Positions 1 to 47,251 of a DNA stretch of 64,000 bases are shown here, in pieces. Every line of letters begins with the position of its first letter. The first letter of the stretch is position 1. The stretch is from Euglena gracilis. Lineage: Eukaryota; Euglenida; Euglenophyceae; Euglenales. The notes beneath the pieces are model-generated. The model saw nothing but the letters and a program-made list of their open reading frames with translations, did not search any database and was not told the DNA's origin. The stretch lies in assembly GCA_039621445.1 (NCBI GenBank), contig CP154954.1:558001-622000 (forward strand), in the 5' to 3' direction. The position numbers were made by a program, and so were the translations under genes.

Positions 1-14700
<14,700 letters not shown>

Positions 14701-15389
14701 CACTCTTTAACACTTACCCCTATGATAAGATTAATATAGGTTATTGACATAACAATAATACGTATTTTAAAATTTGAATACCTGCTTTTAAAACATATTA
14801 TTTCACAGAATCATATAGAATTTTTTTCTGAAAATTTGTATTTGATATAACAAACCTTGAGACAAAACAGAAATAAATATTTGTCAAACAATAAAAAAAT
14901 TTTCTTTAACCTTTATATAAATAAAATTATTAGTCAAAAAACTATTAAAATAATATTTATAAATTAATTGATTATACATGGATTAAAAATTTGAAATTAG
15001 TCTTGTTTGTTTAAATAAATATTTGTAATCTTAGTAAATTATTAGTGATCTTATTTAACTTTTGGAATTTTTTATTATATTTCAACTTTTGGTTTTTGAG
15101 AAATTTTTATTACAACAATTTTAAAATTTATCAAAAAGTACTTTAAATACATAGGACAATAAGAACATAAAAATCATAATTTACTTTAAAAAATCAGCAA
15201 TTGATTCCTTTTAAAAAATCTTTCAAAAATTTTTGCAAAACAAAAAAATTAAATAAAAACAAATTAAGTGTTGAATAAAAGAAAAATAACTAAAAACTTT
15301 TTAACTTTTTTGAGAAAAATAAAGAACAAAATTTGTATAAAATTAATTTTTTTCCTAGAACTTATGGTCCTAACTATAGAAAAAATAAA

Positions 15390-17450
15390 TTTTTCAACTT
15401 TTCAAAGGACATACGTAAAACATAATTTTAAGGTTAACAAAATAAAATTTATTCATTATCTACATTTAAAAACATTGAACCATTTGATTAGCTTTTTGTA
15501 AAAAAAAACAAATCTTTTTAATCATAAAATTAGTATCTGATGTCTTAGTTTCTTATAATAATTATTTAACTTTATGCTGTATACAAAACGATGAAGAATT
15601 CGGATGATAAATCTTCATCGAATATTCAAAAAAAAAAAAAAAAAAGAAAATTTTTCAAACATTGTTGACATCTTTAAAAATGTTTTGTAATAATTTTTTA
15701 TAAATCAGATGTTTTAAAATTAAATATATCTTATATAATTTTATCGATTGAAAGAAGAATTTTATTTGAAAAAAAATTTCATTTTTTAATATAGCTTTGC
15801 AAAATCATAGTTTTATATTTTTTTTTCTGATCAAATTTGGATAAATTTTACGTATGGACCGATTTTCGGTTTTTTATTTAGCGGTAAAAGTATTGTTTTT
15901 GTTGGGTAAACAAAAAATATAGTATAATACTACTTTTTGCTTTTTAACTATACTTGTAATAATGCTTTGATAATTTTTTATAGTTGTTAACAATAATGTT
16001 TCTTATTTTAATAGCGATTATTTCTTTTTTTAAAATGGATTTGAAATTGAGTATAATACGTGGTATAGACATAATATTTTACAAAAAAAATTTAAAATAA
16101 ATAAAATTTGAAATAATTTTTCAAAAATGACATTAAAATTGTTAAATTAAAACAAAATTTTAATTTTGTTTTTGGTATGCAACATTTTTTAGAATCTTGA
16201 ATTCCCAATTTGGATTTTTTTTAAGTTTGTCTTAATTACGATTACAATAGTTTGTTATTTATTTTTATTTAAAAGGCAAAAATTGTTAAAAGTTTTTTTC
16301 TATTTTTTTTATGTGTATTTGCCAAATTTGATAATTCTATTTTTTTTGTTTTTAATTTTATTAAAAATTTTTTGTTTTTTGCGTTATTATTTTTCAATAA
16401 ATTGATACTAGAAAAATTTGTTTTTTCCAATTTTGAAAAATTAAAGATAAAAAAAATTTTTAAACTTTTTAAAAATTTTCTAAACCTTTAGTTCTTTTTA
16501 ATATATTTTATTTTTTTTTTAATTATAAAATTATTAAAATTTTCTTTTTTAAATGTCTTATAATAGTAGTAAAAATAACAAAATCAATTTATTCTTTATA
16601 TGTAAAATTTTAAGGGGAAAATTGGTATTTAAAAGAGTTGGAACGATTTAATAAAAATAGTATTTAGGTTAAATATTTTTTAAAAATAAAACGTTTTTTT
16701 TCTAAAATGGGTTATTATTTTTTTTCTTTTTAGTTTGTTTGAAATTTATATTTTTTTTTTTTTTTCTTTTTTTAGAATTTTATATATTGGTTTTTAGGTT
16801 GTGGGTATTATAATTAATAGGTATTTTTTTTATATTAATATGAAAATTACTATAAAAGATACGAAAGAAATGTATGATTAAAAATTATGAATGAGTTATA
16901 TAGTAATAAAGTTTTTTGATTTTGTTTTGTTGAAAAAATTAATACTTATAAATTTATTTTAGTAAGTTAAAATATACTCTAGACATTCTTTAAAAATAAT
17001 TTTTTAAATTTATTTGTAATATTTTTTTAAAATAAAAATTTTAAAATTGTAAAAATGATATTTTTTTTTTTACATTTTCGTTTTTAAAATTGTAAAAAAA
17101 ATTTTGTTTAAAATTTTTTTTTTTTTAAAAAATTATTTATTACTTAGTTTTAAAACAGTTTCTAGATATTATTTTAAATGTAAAGAGATTTTTGTATTTT
17201 TTGTACAAAATTTTTTTAATTTTAATTTTATATTTTATTATGTATTCAATTATGAATTATTAAAAAAATTTTTATTTATACATTTGATTTTTTTAGTAAA
17301 AATCTAATTTTTATTAAAAAAAAAATAATTTCAGAATTTAGAATAAATTTATTGTATCTTAGTTTTATAAATTGAAATTTTACTTAATCAATTAAGAATA
17401 GAAAAACCGTTATGAATTAAATTTTCATTAGGAAAAAAACATATTTTTTA
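15390..17450 (+). pseudogene. Corrupted copy of the psbD intron maturase
   Basis: Fragments match the minus-strand gene at 12201-14074, for example the stretch around 15531-15650 including the A homopolymer, but with so many T insertions and small deletions that no frame survives. Probably sequence error rather than a decayed gene. Confidence 0.7.
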
Positions 17451-17470
17451 ATTATTTTTTTTTTAATCAC

Positions 17471-22934
<5,464 letters not shown>

Positions 22935-23470
22935 GTGCGAAACGTTTTATTTTTAATGTATTGAAAGTAAGTCTTTTATGGATTAAAGATTAATTTTACA
23001 TTTTTGAGCTTTAATTTTTGGTATTGTAATCAATATATTTGTATTTGCAATGTATTTTTTACAAAACGCAAATTTTGTTTAAAAAAGCTTACATTTAAAC
23101 TTTAATATTTTCTAATAATAAAAGTTTTTTGCAAAAGTAAATTTTATTTTTATTTAAAATAAAATATTTAATAATTAAAAGGTTAGTAAAAGTTTTATAC
23201 TTTTTCGAACATATTAATGAAAACTTTTTATTTTTAAGATTTGAATTTTATAATTGGGCATTTGTAAAAAATTTTTTATCATCACATATTTTTTACTTGG
23301 TTTAGTCTTTTATCAATTTTGTTTTATTAAGTAGATTTTTGGACCTAAAAATTTTTAATTAAAAAATGTATGAAACGTAAAAAATTGTAAATTTTCTGTT
23401 TTGACAAAAAACATTTAAGAAAATTTGCAATAAGGTGAGGTATTGTACCGTAAAAGTTCGTAAATTTTAT

Positions 23471-24984
23471 TGGGGCGGGGGGGTGGGGAAGCAGCGGGGG
23501 GGGGGAGGGGCGGAGGGGGGCGGGCGAAAGAACAAGGGAGAAAGGGACGGGGGGAGAGGGAGATAGGGAGAGTCGAAAAAGAAGGCGGGGGGGCAGCAGA
23601 AAGGTGTGACGAGGACAGAGGGGGGAGGGGGGGAGGGAGGGGAGGAGGGGGAAGGGCGGGAGGGGGGGCAAAGGGCCCAAGGCAGGAAAAGGGGGACGAA
23701 GACGGAGGATGAGGGGGGGAGAGGGGGGGGGGGAGGAGACAGGAGGAGACAGAGGGGAGCGAGGCACGATAGGGGGCCGACGCGCGGGGGGGGGAGAAAG
23801 AAGAGGAAAAGAGAGGCGGAGGGGACGGGGAAGCGGAAGGAAGGGGCGGCGCGCTAGGGAAAAGGGGGAGATGAGGCGGGGGGGGCCCAATAGAATCGAA
23901 AAAGCAGGATGGAAAAAGCCTAATATGAAGGGCGGGGGGAATGGGGAAGAAGGGGACGGGGTGGGGGGCGCGGGGAGGGCAGGAAGGGGAAAGGGCGGAG
24001 GGGGGGGGGGAGCGAGGGCTGGGGGCAGAAGCGGAGGGCAAGAGGGGAAGGCAGAGGCCGGGGACGGGGGGGGAAAACCAACAAAAGAAGGGGGGAGCAG
24101 AGAGGGCCGGAAGGAGGGGGGTAGGACCATAGGACCCAGCGGGCGATAGAGAAGAAGGGGGCCGGGTGGGGGAGGCATAAGGGAATGCCGGGGGAGGGCA
24201 TAAGAGGGGAGAGAATGACGGAAGGAGGAGAAAGCGCGAACGGGGAGGGCAGAAAGTAGGGGGGGGGGGACAGAGGGGGCGGGTCTAAGAAAGAGATACG
24301 AAAATAGGAGAGTCAGTGAGGGGGAAGAGGAGGAGGCCACCAGGGCGGGGAGCCACAAGGGTGGAGGGAGGGGGGGGGGGGGGGGCGGGCAGAAAAAGCA
24401 TAGGGGCGAGCGGGCAGGAACGGGGGAGGGCCGGGGCGAAAAAGGGCGAAGGGCCTCCAACCCATCCTTTCAGGGGGGGAGGGTCGGGGGCGCGGGGGGG
24501 ACTTATACCATTAGAGGCGGTCAGAGGGAGGGGGGGGGGGAAAGGAGCCGAGAAAGGAAATTTAAACATAAAGGCCGGGGGAAGGGGACCGCGGGGAGGG
24601 AGGGGGGACGGGAGAGGAGGGGGGGACGGGGGGGGCACGAACAAAAGGTGGCAGAAGAAGAATAAGGATGGGGGAGCGCGACAAACGGGCGGAAGGGGGG
24701 GGGGAAGAAAAGGCACAGGGGGAGAGAAGGAAGGCGGGGGGGGCACTAGGGAGAGGGGAGGATGAGGCGGAGGTGAGAGTAAAAGGAGGGGGAGACGCGG
24801 GGATTTTAATTGTGGGGGCATGAGGGGGGTGGACGGGGGGCTAACGATCCGGGGCGGAACCCATATGAGGAGACAGGCGAGGGAAGGGGAAGGCGGGGAG
24901 AAAGATCCTTAGAAGGACCTTTAGAAGGGAATAAATTTATTATAGAAATAGAAGCGGGGGGGATGAGTGAGAATCATATAAGAA
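23471..24984. other. G-rich, nearly T-free low-complexity block
   Basis: About 1.5 kb of G with scattered A and C on the + strand, with G runs of 15 or more, in a genome that is otherwise strongly AT-rich. It starts abruptly at 23471 inside psbC intron 3. AT-rich islands emerge at about 24,900-24,980, and G runs extend into the D arm of the adjacent tRNA. The long proline- or glycine-rich frames here are composition artefacts. Confidence 0.85.
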
Positions 24985-25060
24985 GGGATTGGGGAGGGGA
25001 ATGGTTAGAGCACCGCCCTGTCACGGCGGAAGTTGCGGGTTCGAGGTCCCGGCAGTCCCG
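24985..25060 (+). tRNA. trnD-GUC: tRNA-Asp (GUC), D arm corrupted
   Basis: Acceptor GGGATTG pairs with CAGTCCC; anticodon arm CCGCC-CTGTCAC-GGCGG carries GTC; the T arm GCGGGTTCGA... is recognisable. The D-arm 5' strand reads GGGGAGGGGA where a sequence such as TAGTTCAAT is expected, and the gene is about 2 nt too long. Probably a normal gene damaged by the same G-rich noise as the block before it. Confidence 0.85.
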
Positions 25061-25125
25061 TTCCCTTTTTATAAGTTTTTTAAATATTTAGTTTTTGGAT
25101 GAAAATAAAATTTTTATAGTTATCC

Positions 25126-25569
25126 ATGGTTGAAACTCTTGTGTGGGAAAGTTTTATTTGCTTATTGTTTTAGGAGAGTAAAAATAATGTTTAGCTTTAA
25201 CTATAATTAAAACTTTGAAAATTATTATGTTCATTTTTTGTATTGTGCGTTAATGTTTTTGCGAAAACGTTCACAGATTTTTATTATTTATTCTTTAAAA
25301 TACATTTTTATATTAATAATTTTAATATTTAATGAAAAATTTTTTATGACTTAAAAAGTTTATATTTGAAATAGTTTTTAAGCTGGGTGTTTGTTTATTT
25401 TGGCCTCCCTAGTTTTTAGAGAGATAAAATTATTTTTTCATTTGACTTGGATATAATGTATCTACTTTAATTGTCAGGTATTATTTTAGGATTAATTCCA
25501 ATAACTATTTGTGGTTTGTTTTTTACGGCGTATTTACAATATATGCGAAGTGGTAATTCTTTTTATTAA
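25126..25569 (+). CDS. petG: petG, cytochrome b6f complex subunit 5
   Basis: A single-span thylakoid protein of the b6f complex. Exon 1 25126-25140 encodes MVETL; exon 2 25471-25569 encodes [17 protein letters not shown]..., ending SGNSFY. The 37-residue product has the usual PetG length and its characteristic ILGLIPIT core. The exon boundaries are ambiguous by one or two T residues. It lies between trnD and trnK on the same strand. Confidence 0.92.
25141..25470 (+). other. petG intron (group II type)
   Basis: 5' GTGTGGGAAA, 3' CTACTTTAA. About 330 nt with no coding capacity. Confidence 0.75.
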
Positions 25570-25616
25570 ATAAAACTTAAGTTCTAATTACATTTATAAT
25601 TTATTTAACTTTAAGT

Positions 25617-25688
25617 GAGTTGGTAGCTCAGTTGGTAGAGCACTCGGCTTTTAACCGATCGGTCCTGGGTTCGAATCCCAGCCAACTC
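25617..25688 (+). tRNA. trnK-UUU: tRNA-Lys (UUU)
   Basis: 72 nt with a full cloverleaf: acceptor GAGTTGG / CCAACTC, D arm GCTC...GAGC, anticodon loop CTTTTAA (anticodon TTT), T arm CCTGGGTTCGAATCCCAGG-like. No intron. It sits 46 nt upstream of psaA. Confidence 0.97.
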
Positions 25689-25706
25689 ATTTTTAATTTT
25701 GTGTAG

Positions 25707-29384
<3,678 letters not shown>

Positions 29385-29395
29385 TTATATCTTAA

Positions 29396-41399
<12,004 letters not shown>

Positions 41400-41400
<1 letters not shown>

Positions 41401-43407
41401 AGCACTTTTTTTGATAATACTGTTTCCTTAACACAACATAAAATTTATTTAGCATCTAAAAAATCAGATATATTTTTGGTTAAAAACAAACAACGGCGTT
41501 TTTTTAAAAGTTTTTATGCTCATATTTTTTCTGTTCGTAATTGCTTTGAAAAATTTCCTTCTTTACAATCGTATTTTTATTCTTCTAAGGATAAATTTTT
41601 TCTAGTATCACTTTTATCTTCGAAAAGAAATTTATTTCTCTATGGTTTTTTTTATAACATTAAAATCGCGTTTTTGTTTTATTCTTATGATTTTTTTCTT
41701 CTATATAAATTATCTTTTAGTCTTTTGTTAACAAGTACTCTTTTACCTTATATTAATGATATTAATCCTTGTTTTATAAAAGATTATTATTTTTTTGTTG
41801 AAGGCAACTTTTTTGATTTTGAACAAATTTTAATAGATGTTTTTAAGTACTCTTATTATTTTAAGGTCGAAAATTTTAAGTTTTTATATTTTGCTCGTTT
41901 TTCTTGGATTTATAAAAATTTTCCTTTGGATGTAAATTTTTTAAAAAATTTTTTAGACCGTAAAAATTTGGTTTTTTTTAAGTCACTTTTTTTTAATAAT
42001 TTTTAATTTTATATTTAATGGATTGTTGCGAATTACTATTTAATGTGTTTTTTGAGAATTCTTAAACTTGTATTTTTAATAAAGTTATTCATTAGAAATA
42101 GAATTTTTTTTGCAGGTATTAAATTTTTGTATTATTAAATCATTAATTTTTTAATGAATTATCAATTTCTTCAAGATTTGTATAATAAAAAAAGAATATT
42201 TTTGTTAATAAGTAATTACGTAATCACCTTTTTTCGTTTTTGTAGTGAACTATAATGCTGTATTCTAAAATTGATTTTGTAGCTTTTTTTTAAAGCTATG
42301 TAATTTTTACGCATGGTTTATATACAAATATATTTTATATTTAGTTTTTTAATTTTTTTTTTCAAGAAGTGCGTATTGTTTGCTTTTTAAAAGTTTTATT
42401 TAAAAACTTAATATTTTCGTTTCTTTCATAGGTTCTTTTTTATAAATTATTTTCAATTATTCAAAATAAAAATTACATAAGAAATAATTTGGAAAAATTT
42501 TCAGAAATTTTTGTTCTGAGTTTAATTGAAAAATCTGAATTTAAAAGTTTAAAATTTATTCATTTAAAAATAAGTTCTATTAAAAATTTTAACTAAAAAA
42601 ACAATAAAGTTAATTCTATTGATTTAATCAAAATTAAACATTTAGGATTATTATAAGAAATTTTTATTGTTATTTTCCATTTGAAATTATGTTTCTAAAA
42701 ATGAAATTTTTTTTATCTTGAACTTATTGTTTCAGATAAAAAGCCTATTACAATTTGATTTGTATGATTAGGTTTGTTAAAAAACTTGTTAAAAGTCTAT
42801 TTAAAAATTTTTTTATTAGTTATAAAGTTTATTATTTGTTTTATATAGATAAATTTTATTTTTTTTTTAAGTTTCCTTATGATTTTTTTATTTGTAAAAA
42901 ATTATTATATCTTTTTTTAGTCTTCGAGGGATTATTTTGAATATTAATATTAATTCTTTTTATAGATTTGAGACGTTTGTATTTAATTTTTTTATTTTCG
43001 ATTTTTTAAGATTTGGTTCAAATATTTTTTTGCATATTAATAAAAAACATATACAATTTTATAAAATAAATTTAAAAATGATTGTAAAAATGTTTTTAAA
43101 AAAAAATGTATTTTTTTTAGTAAATTTATTAAATAAAAAAATTTTAGATTGTTTAAACAGAGGTTTTTTTTGTTTTAATAACAATTTTCTATTTTTAGAA
43201 TTAGATCTTTATCTTTACCGATTATTGTGGAGATATATAAAAAAACTTCATTCTAGAAAAACTAGAACTTGGATTTACTCTAAATATTGGAAATTTTTTT
43301 CAGGAATTTGGAGATTTTTCATTACTGATATAAAAACAGTAAATTTTTTATTTTTAAAGTATCATTTGTATTCTTCTATTCTTAATTCGAAATTTTTATA
43401 TTTATAG
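41400..43407 (+). pseudogene. roaA: Plus-strand copy of roaA, frameshifted
   Basis: 41476-42006 matches the minus-strand frame 49447-48881 with T-biased changes (His to Tyr, Asn to Ile). 42755-43407 matches 48169-47252 but is split near 42905-42940 and stops early after HLYSS. Probably error-bearing rather than a real second gene. Confidence 0.75.
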
Positions 43408-44758
43408 AAATATGAATTTAAAATATCTACTATCTATAAAAAAAAATATATAAATAAAAATAAAGGAAAATTAGAAACATAAGAACAACATAAAAATCTT
43501 TTGTTACATATTTAGTTAATAAAAATTCGAATAAATTTTTTTTTAAATTTAAAAAAAAATTGTTTCTAACTAATTTAATTTTTGTAATAATAAAATTTTA
43601 TATTTAAAAAATAAATTTTATAATTAAAGAAAAAGTAACTAGTTTTCTTTGAAAAAAAAATAATTCCCGTTGTAATAACTTCACAAAAGTGAAATAAAAT
43701 ATTAACAAATTATTATTAGACGAATTTAAAAATCAATTTATTCATCTAATTTAGAAGTAACTAAGCGAACGAAGTTCGTAAAATAATAGAGTAGATTAAC
43801 AGATAAGACTAAAAAAGAAAAAAAAAAAAGCGTTTTAATATTGTTTAGTAAGTAATTTAATTATAAAGTTGTTTTTGGTAATTATGCTTGTGGATCTAAA
43901 TAATTTAAAAAATTAATTATGAGTAAATTTAATTATTTTTTTGTTTAAGTTTTAAATTATTGTAATTAAATATCTTTAATAGCATTTTATTCTTAACGTA
44001 ATAAATGTTTAATAATTTTAAATTTTAAGTATTAAATATTTTTTTGAGCTAATAAAAATTAAAATAATAAAAAATACATTTAATCTTTACTAAAAAATTA
44101 ATTATTATTAAAATTTTTTATTTTATATTATGATATACAATTTGATTTTGTACTTATTTTACTTTTTTTAAATTTATTAATTAAAAGCCAAATGCATTAC
44201 ATTTTGCTTGTTTGGATTTTTTAATTTATATTGTACTTGTTTTACAATCATTAGAGCCTGGTTGGATAACTTCACGTCAAATTGAAGCTGCTTTGTGGTT
44301 TTTTGTGATTTCTAATAAATTTATATAGATTTTTTGCTTTCAAAGTTATTTAATAAATTTTTATTGTTTATAAACTTTTTTGGTTTTCGATAAAAAAGGT
44401 TTTTTAACTTATTTACTTATAAGATGATTTTTCTTAATTGTTTTATTTTAAATAAATTTTTACTGTTTTCTTTTCTAAAAAAAAATTTTTTTATTTAATT
44501 CGTAGAGTTATTACAAGATATGCAAAACGTGGGGGCAAACTTTGGATAAGAATTTTTCCCGATAAGCCTGTAACATTTCGAGCAGCCGAAACTCGCATGG
44601 GTTCAGGGAAAGGAAATGTAGAATATTGGGTTGCAATTGTAAAACCTGGAAAAATTCTTTACGAAGTATTGGGTATTTCAGAATCCATTGCAAAGTATTC
44701 TTTAAAAATAGCAGGATATAAAATGCCTATTAAAACTCGTGTTATTGTTAAAATTTAA
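43408..44758 (+). CDS. rpl16: Plus-strand copy of rpl16, ribosomal protein uL16
   Basis: Exon 4 44501-44758 is intact ([15 protein letters not shown] to KTRVIVKI). Exon 3 is about 44237-44292 ([16 protein letters not shown]). Exon 2 is near 43865-43890 and exon 1 near 43755-43810; exon 1 is damaged, with its start and several codons altered. The minus-strand copy 47195-46133 is the better version. Confidence 0.8.
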
Positions 44759-44853
44759 AACTTTTTAATGCTAATTGTTTTTGTTAATAATATTTTTGGT
44801 AAAATTCTTATTTTGGTAGTTCTTCGTTCTTTATAATTTATTTTTTAGTTTAG

Positions 44854-45327
44854 ATGATTAAACCACAAACATATTTGAAAATTGCGGATAATACTGGAGC
44901 ACAAAAAATTATGTGTATTCGTATATTAGGACCAAATTGTCAGTATGCGAATATTGGTGATATAATAATAGCGGTTGTAAAATTGTGTATTAGAGTTAAT
45001 AATTTATATATCTTTTTATGTTTTTATTATTTTATTATTCTTTTATATTGATATTGTTTATAAATTTATAAAGATTTTATCTATTTTAAAGAAGCTATTC
45101 CTAACATGGTTGTTAAAAAATCAGATATTGTTAAAGCTGTTATTGTTAGAACTGTTAAAGGAGTACGTAGAGAAAGTGGAATGGCAATTCGTTTTGACGA
45201 AAATGCTGCTGTCATAATTAATAATGATCGTTCACCTAAAGGTACAAGAATTTTCGGCCCCATTGCTCGCGAATTGCGAGAAAAGGAATTCGTAAAAATA
45301 ATGTCCTTAGCGCCAGAGGTTGTGTGA
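44854..45327 (+). CDS. rpl14: rpl14, ribosomal protein uL14 (plus-strand copy)
   Basis: Exon 1 44854-44982 ([16 protein letters not shown] ... DIIIAVVK), intron 44983-45090 (108 nt, 5' TTGTG), exon 2 45091-45327 ([12 protein letters not shown] ... [20 protein letters not shown]). Identical in protein to the minus-strand copy. uL14 is a large-subunit protein; 122 residues is the family length. Confidence 0.95.
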
Positions 45328-45415
45328 TACAATAAAGACTTCTCATAATAAGTTGTTTTTCATTTTTAGCGTATATCTATATTTTCTTAATTTTTTGTAT
45401 GTGTGTTTTTTTATT

Positions 45416-45475
45416 ATAAATTTTACTTTTATCATTCCTATTTATAGTTCCAAAATATTTTTATTAAAATGTTAG
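45416..45475. repeat. Loop of the 45.4-kb palindrome
   Basis: Arms pair base for base up to 45415 and from 45476; coordinates of partners sum to 90,891 near the centre. The 60-nt loop is AT-rich and codes for nothing visible. The arms begin about 90 bp after rpl14 on both sides, where rpl5 would be expected. Confidence 0.9.
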
Positions 45476-45563
45476 AATAAAAAAACACACATACAAAAAA
45501 TTAAGAAAATATAGATATACGCTAAAAATGAAAAACAACTTATTATGAGAAGTCTTTATTGTA

Positions 45564-46037
45564 TCACACAACCTCTGGCGCTAAGGACATTATTTTTACG
45601 AATTCCTTTTCTCGCAATTCGCGAGCAATGGGGCCGAAAATTCTTGTACCTTTAGGTGAACGATCATTATTAATTATGACAGCAGCATTTTCGTCAAAAC
45701 GAATTGCCATTCCACTTTCTCTACGTACTCCTTTAACAGTTCTAACAATAACAGCTTTAACAATATCTGATTTTTTAACAACCATGTTAGGAATAGCTTC
45801 TTTAAAATAGATAAAATCTTTATAAATTTATAAACAATATCAATATAAAAGAATAATAAAATAATAAAAACATAAAAAGATATATAAATTATTAACTCTA
45901 ATACACAATTTTACAACCGCTATTATTATATCACCAATATTCGCATACTGACAATTTGGTCCTAATATACGAATACACATAATTTTTTGTGCTCCAGTAT
46001 TATCCGCAATTTTCAAATATGTTTGTGGTTTAATCAT
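45564..46037 (-). CDS. rpl14: rpl14, ribosomal protein uL14
   Basis: Exon 1 46037-45909, exon 2 45800-45564, 122 residues. N-terminus [16 protein letters not shown] and C-terminus IMSLAPEVV are diagnostic. It is the last gene of the ribosomal cluster before the palindrome loop, downstream of rpl16. Confidence 0.96.
45801..45908 (-). other. rpl14 intron (group III)
   Basis: 108 nt, 5' TTGTG fitting the NUNNG rule of euglenid group III introns. Too short for a group II core. Interrupts IAVVK/EAIPN. Confidence 0.8.
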
Positions 46038-46132
46038 CTAAACTAAAAAATAAATTATAAAGAACGAAGAACTACCAAAATAAGAATTTTACCAAAAATA
46101 TTATTAACAAAAACAATTAGCATTAAACAGTT

Positions 46133-47195
46133 TTAAATTTTAACAATAACACGAGTTTTAATAGGCATTTTATATCCTGCTATTTTTAAAGAATACTTTG
46201 CAATGGATTCTGAAATACCCAATACTTCGTAAAGAATTTTTCCAGGTTTTACAATTGCAACCCAATATTCTACATTTCCTTTCCCTGAACCCATGCGAGT
46301 TTCGGCTGCTCGAAATGTTACAGGCTTATCGGGAAAAATTCTTATCCAAAGTTTGCCCCCACGTTTTGCATATCTTGTAATAACTCTACGAATTAAATAA
46401 AAAAATTTTTTTTTAGAAAAGAAAACAGTAAAAATTTATTTAAAATAAAACAATTAAGAAAAATCATCTTATAAGTAAATAAGTTAAAAAACCTTTTTTA
46501 TCGAAAACCAAAAAAGTTTATAAACAATAAAAATTTATTAAATAACTTTGAAAGCAAAAAATCTATATAAATTTATTAGAAATCACAAAAAACCACAAAG
46601 CAGCTTCAATTTGACGTGAAGTTATCCAACCAGGCTCTAATGATTGTAAAACAAGTACAATATGCCTTAAAAAATCCAAACAAGCAAAATGTAATGCATT
46701 TGGCTTTTAATTAATAAATTTAAAAAAAGTAAAATAAGTACAAAATCAAATTGTATATCATAATATAAAATAAAAAATTTTAATAATAATCTACTTAATT
46801 TTAGTAAAGATTAAATGTATTTTTTATTATTTTAATTTTTATTAGCTCAAAAAAATATTTAATACTTAAAATTTAAAATTATTAAACATTTATTACGTTA
46901 AGAATAAAATGCTATTAAAGATATTTAATTACAATAATTTAAAACTTAAACAAAAAATAATTAAATTTACTCATAATTAATTTTTTAAATTATTTAGATC
47001 GCACAAGCATAATTACCAAAAACAACTTTATCAATTAAATAAAAAATTTCACTTAAATCAAATCGAATAAAATAACTATCGTGGTAAAACGCAATAAAAA
47101 TTTTATTTTTTACATAAAAAAAGTCTCATATAGATTTTACCTGTTAATCTACCTCTATGATATTTACGAAACTTCGTTCGCTTAGGACTTAACAT
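46133..47195 (-). CDS. rpl16: rpl16, ribosomal protein uL16
   Basis: Exon 1 47195-about 47123 ([20 protein letters not shown]), exon 2 about 47033-47005 (VVFGNYA), exon 3 about 46654-46599 ([14 protein letters not shown]), exon 4 46390-46133 ([20 protein letters not shown] ... [15 protein letters not shown] ... VIVKI). Three introns, the second starting GTGCGATC. uL16 helps form the A-site region of the large subunit. It lies 57 nt downstream of the roaA frame. Confidence 0.92.
46391..46598 (-). other. rpl16 intron 3
   Basis: About 208 nt, 5' TTGTGG. Smaller than most group II introns here; class not assigned. Confidence 0.6.
46655..47004 (-). other. rpl16 intron 2 (group II type)
   Basis: 5' GTGCGATC after FGNYA, 3' near TTGTAC. 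About 350 nt. The plus-strand copy has GTGGATC at the 5' end, probably an error. Confidence 0.65.
47034..47122 (-). other. rpl16 intron 1 (group III)
   Basis: About 90 nt between TGKIY and KVVFGNYA, with an ATGAG candidate 5' end. Boundaries are approximate. Confidence 0.55.
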
Positions 47196-47251
47196 ATAAG
47201 ACTATAAAAACAACGAAAATAAAAGATAATAAATTTCTAAATTAGGTAAAT

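Noticed and set aside
15268-15501. A 77-residue frame on the plus strand
   Set aside because: The region is a noisy mirror of the psbD-intron maturase at about 13.9-14.1 kb; the frame has no independent support.
23345-24821. Long proline- or glycine-rich open frames (up to about 370 codons) on both strands
   Set aside because: They arise from T-free, G-rich composition that removes stop codons; several frames on both strands are open at once and none resembles a protein family.
45081-45332. Minus-strand frame antisense to rpl14 exon 2, and its mirror at 45559-45810
   Set aside because: Shadow of the strongly conserved rpl14 coding strand.
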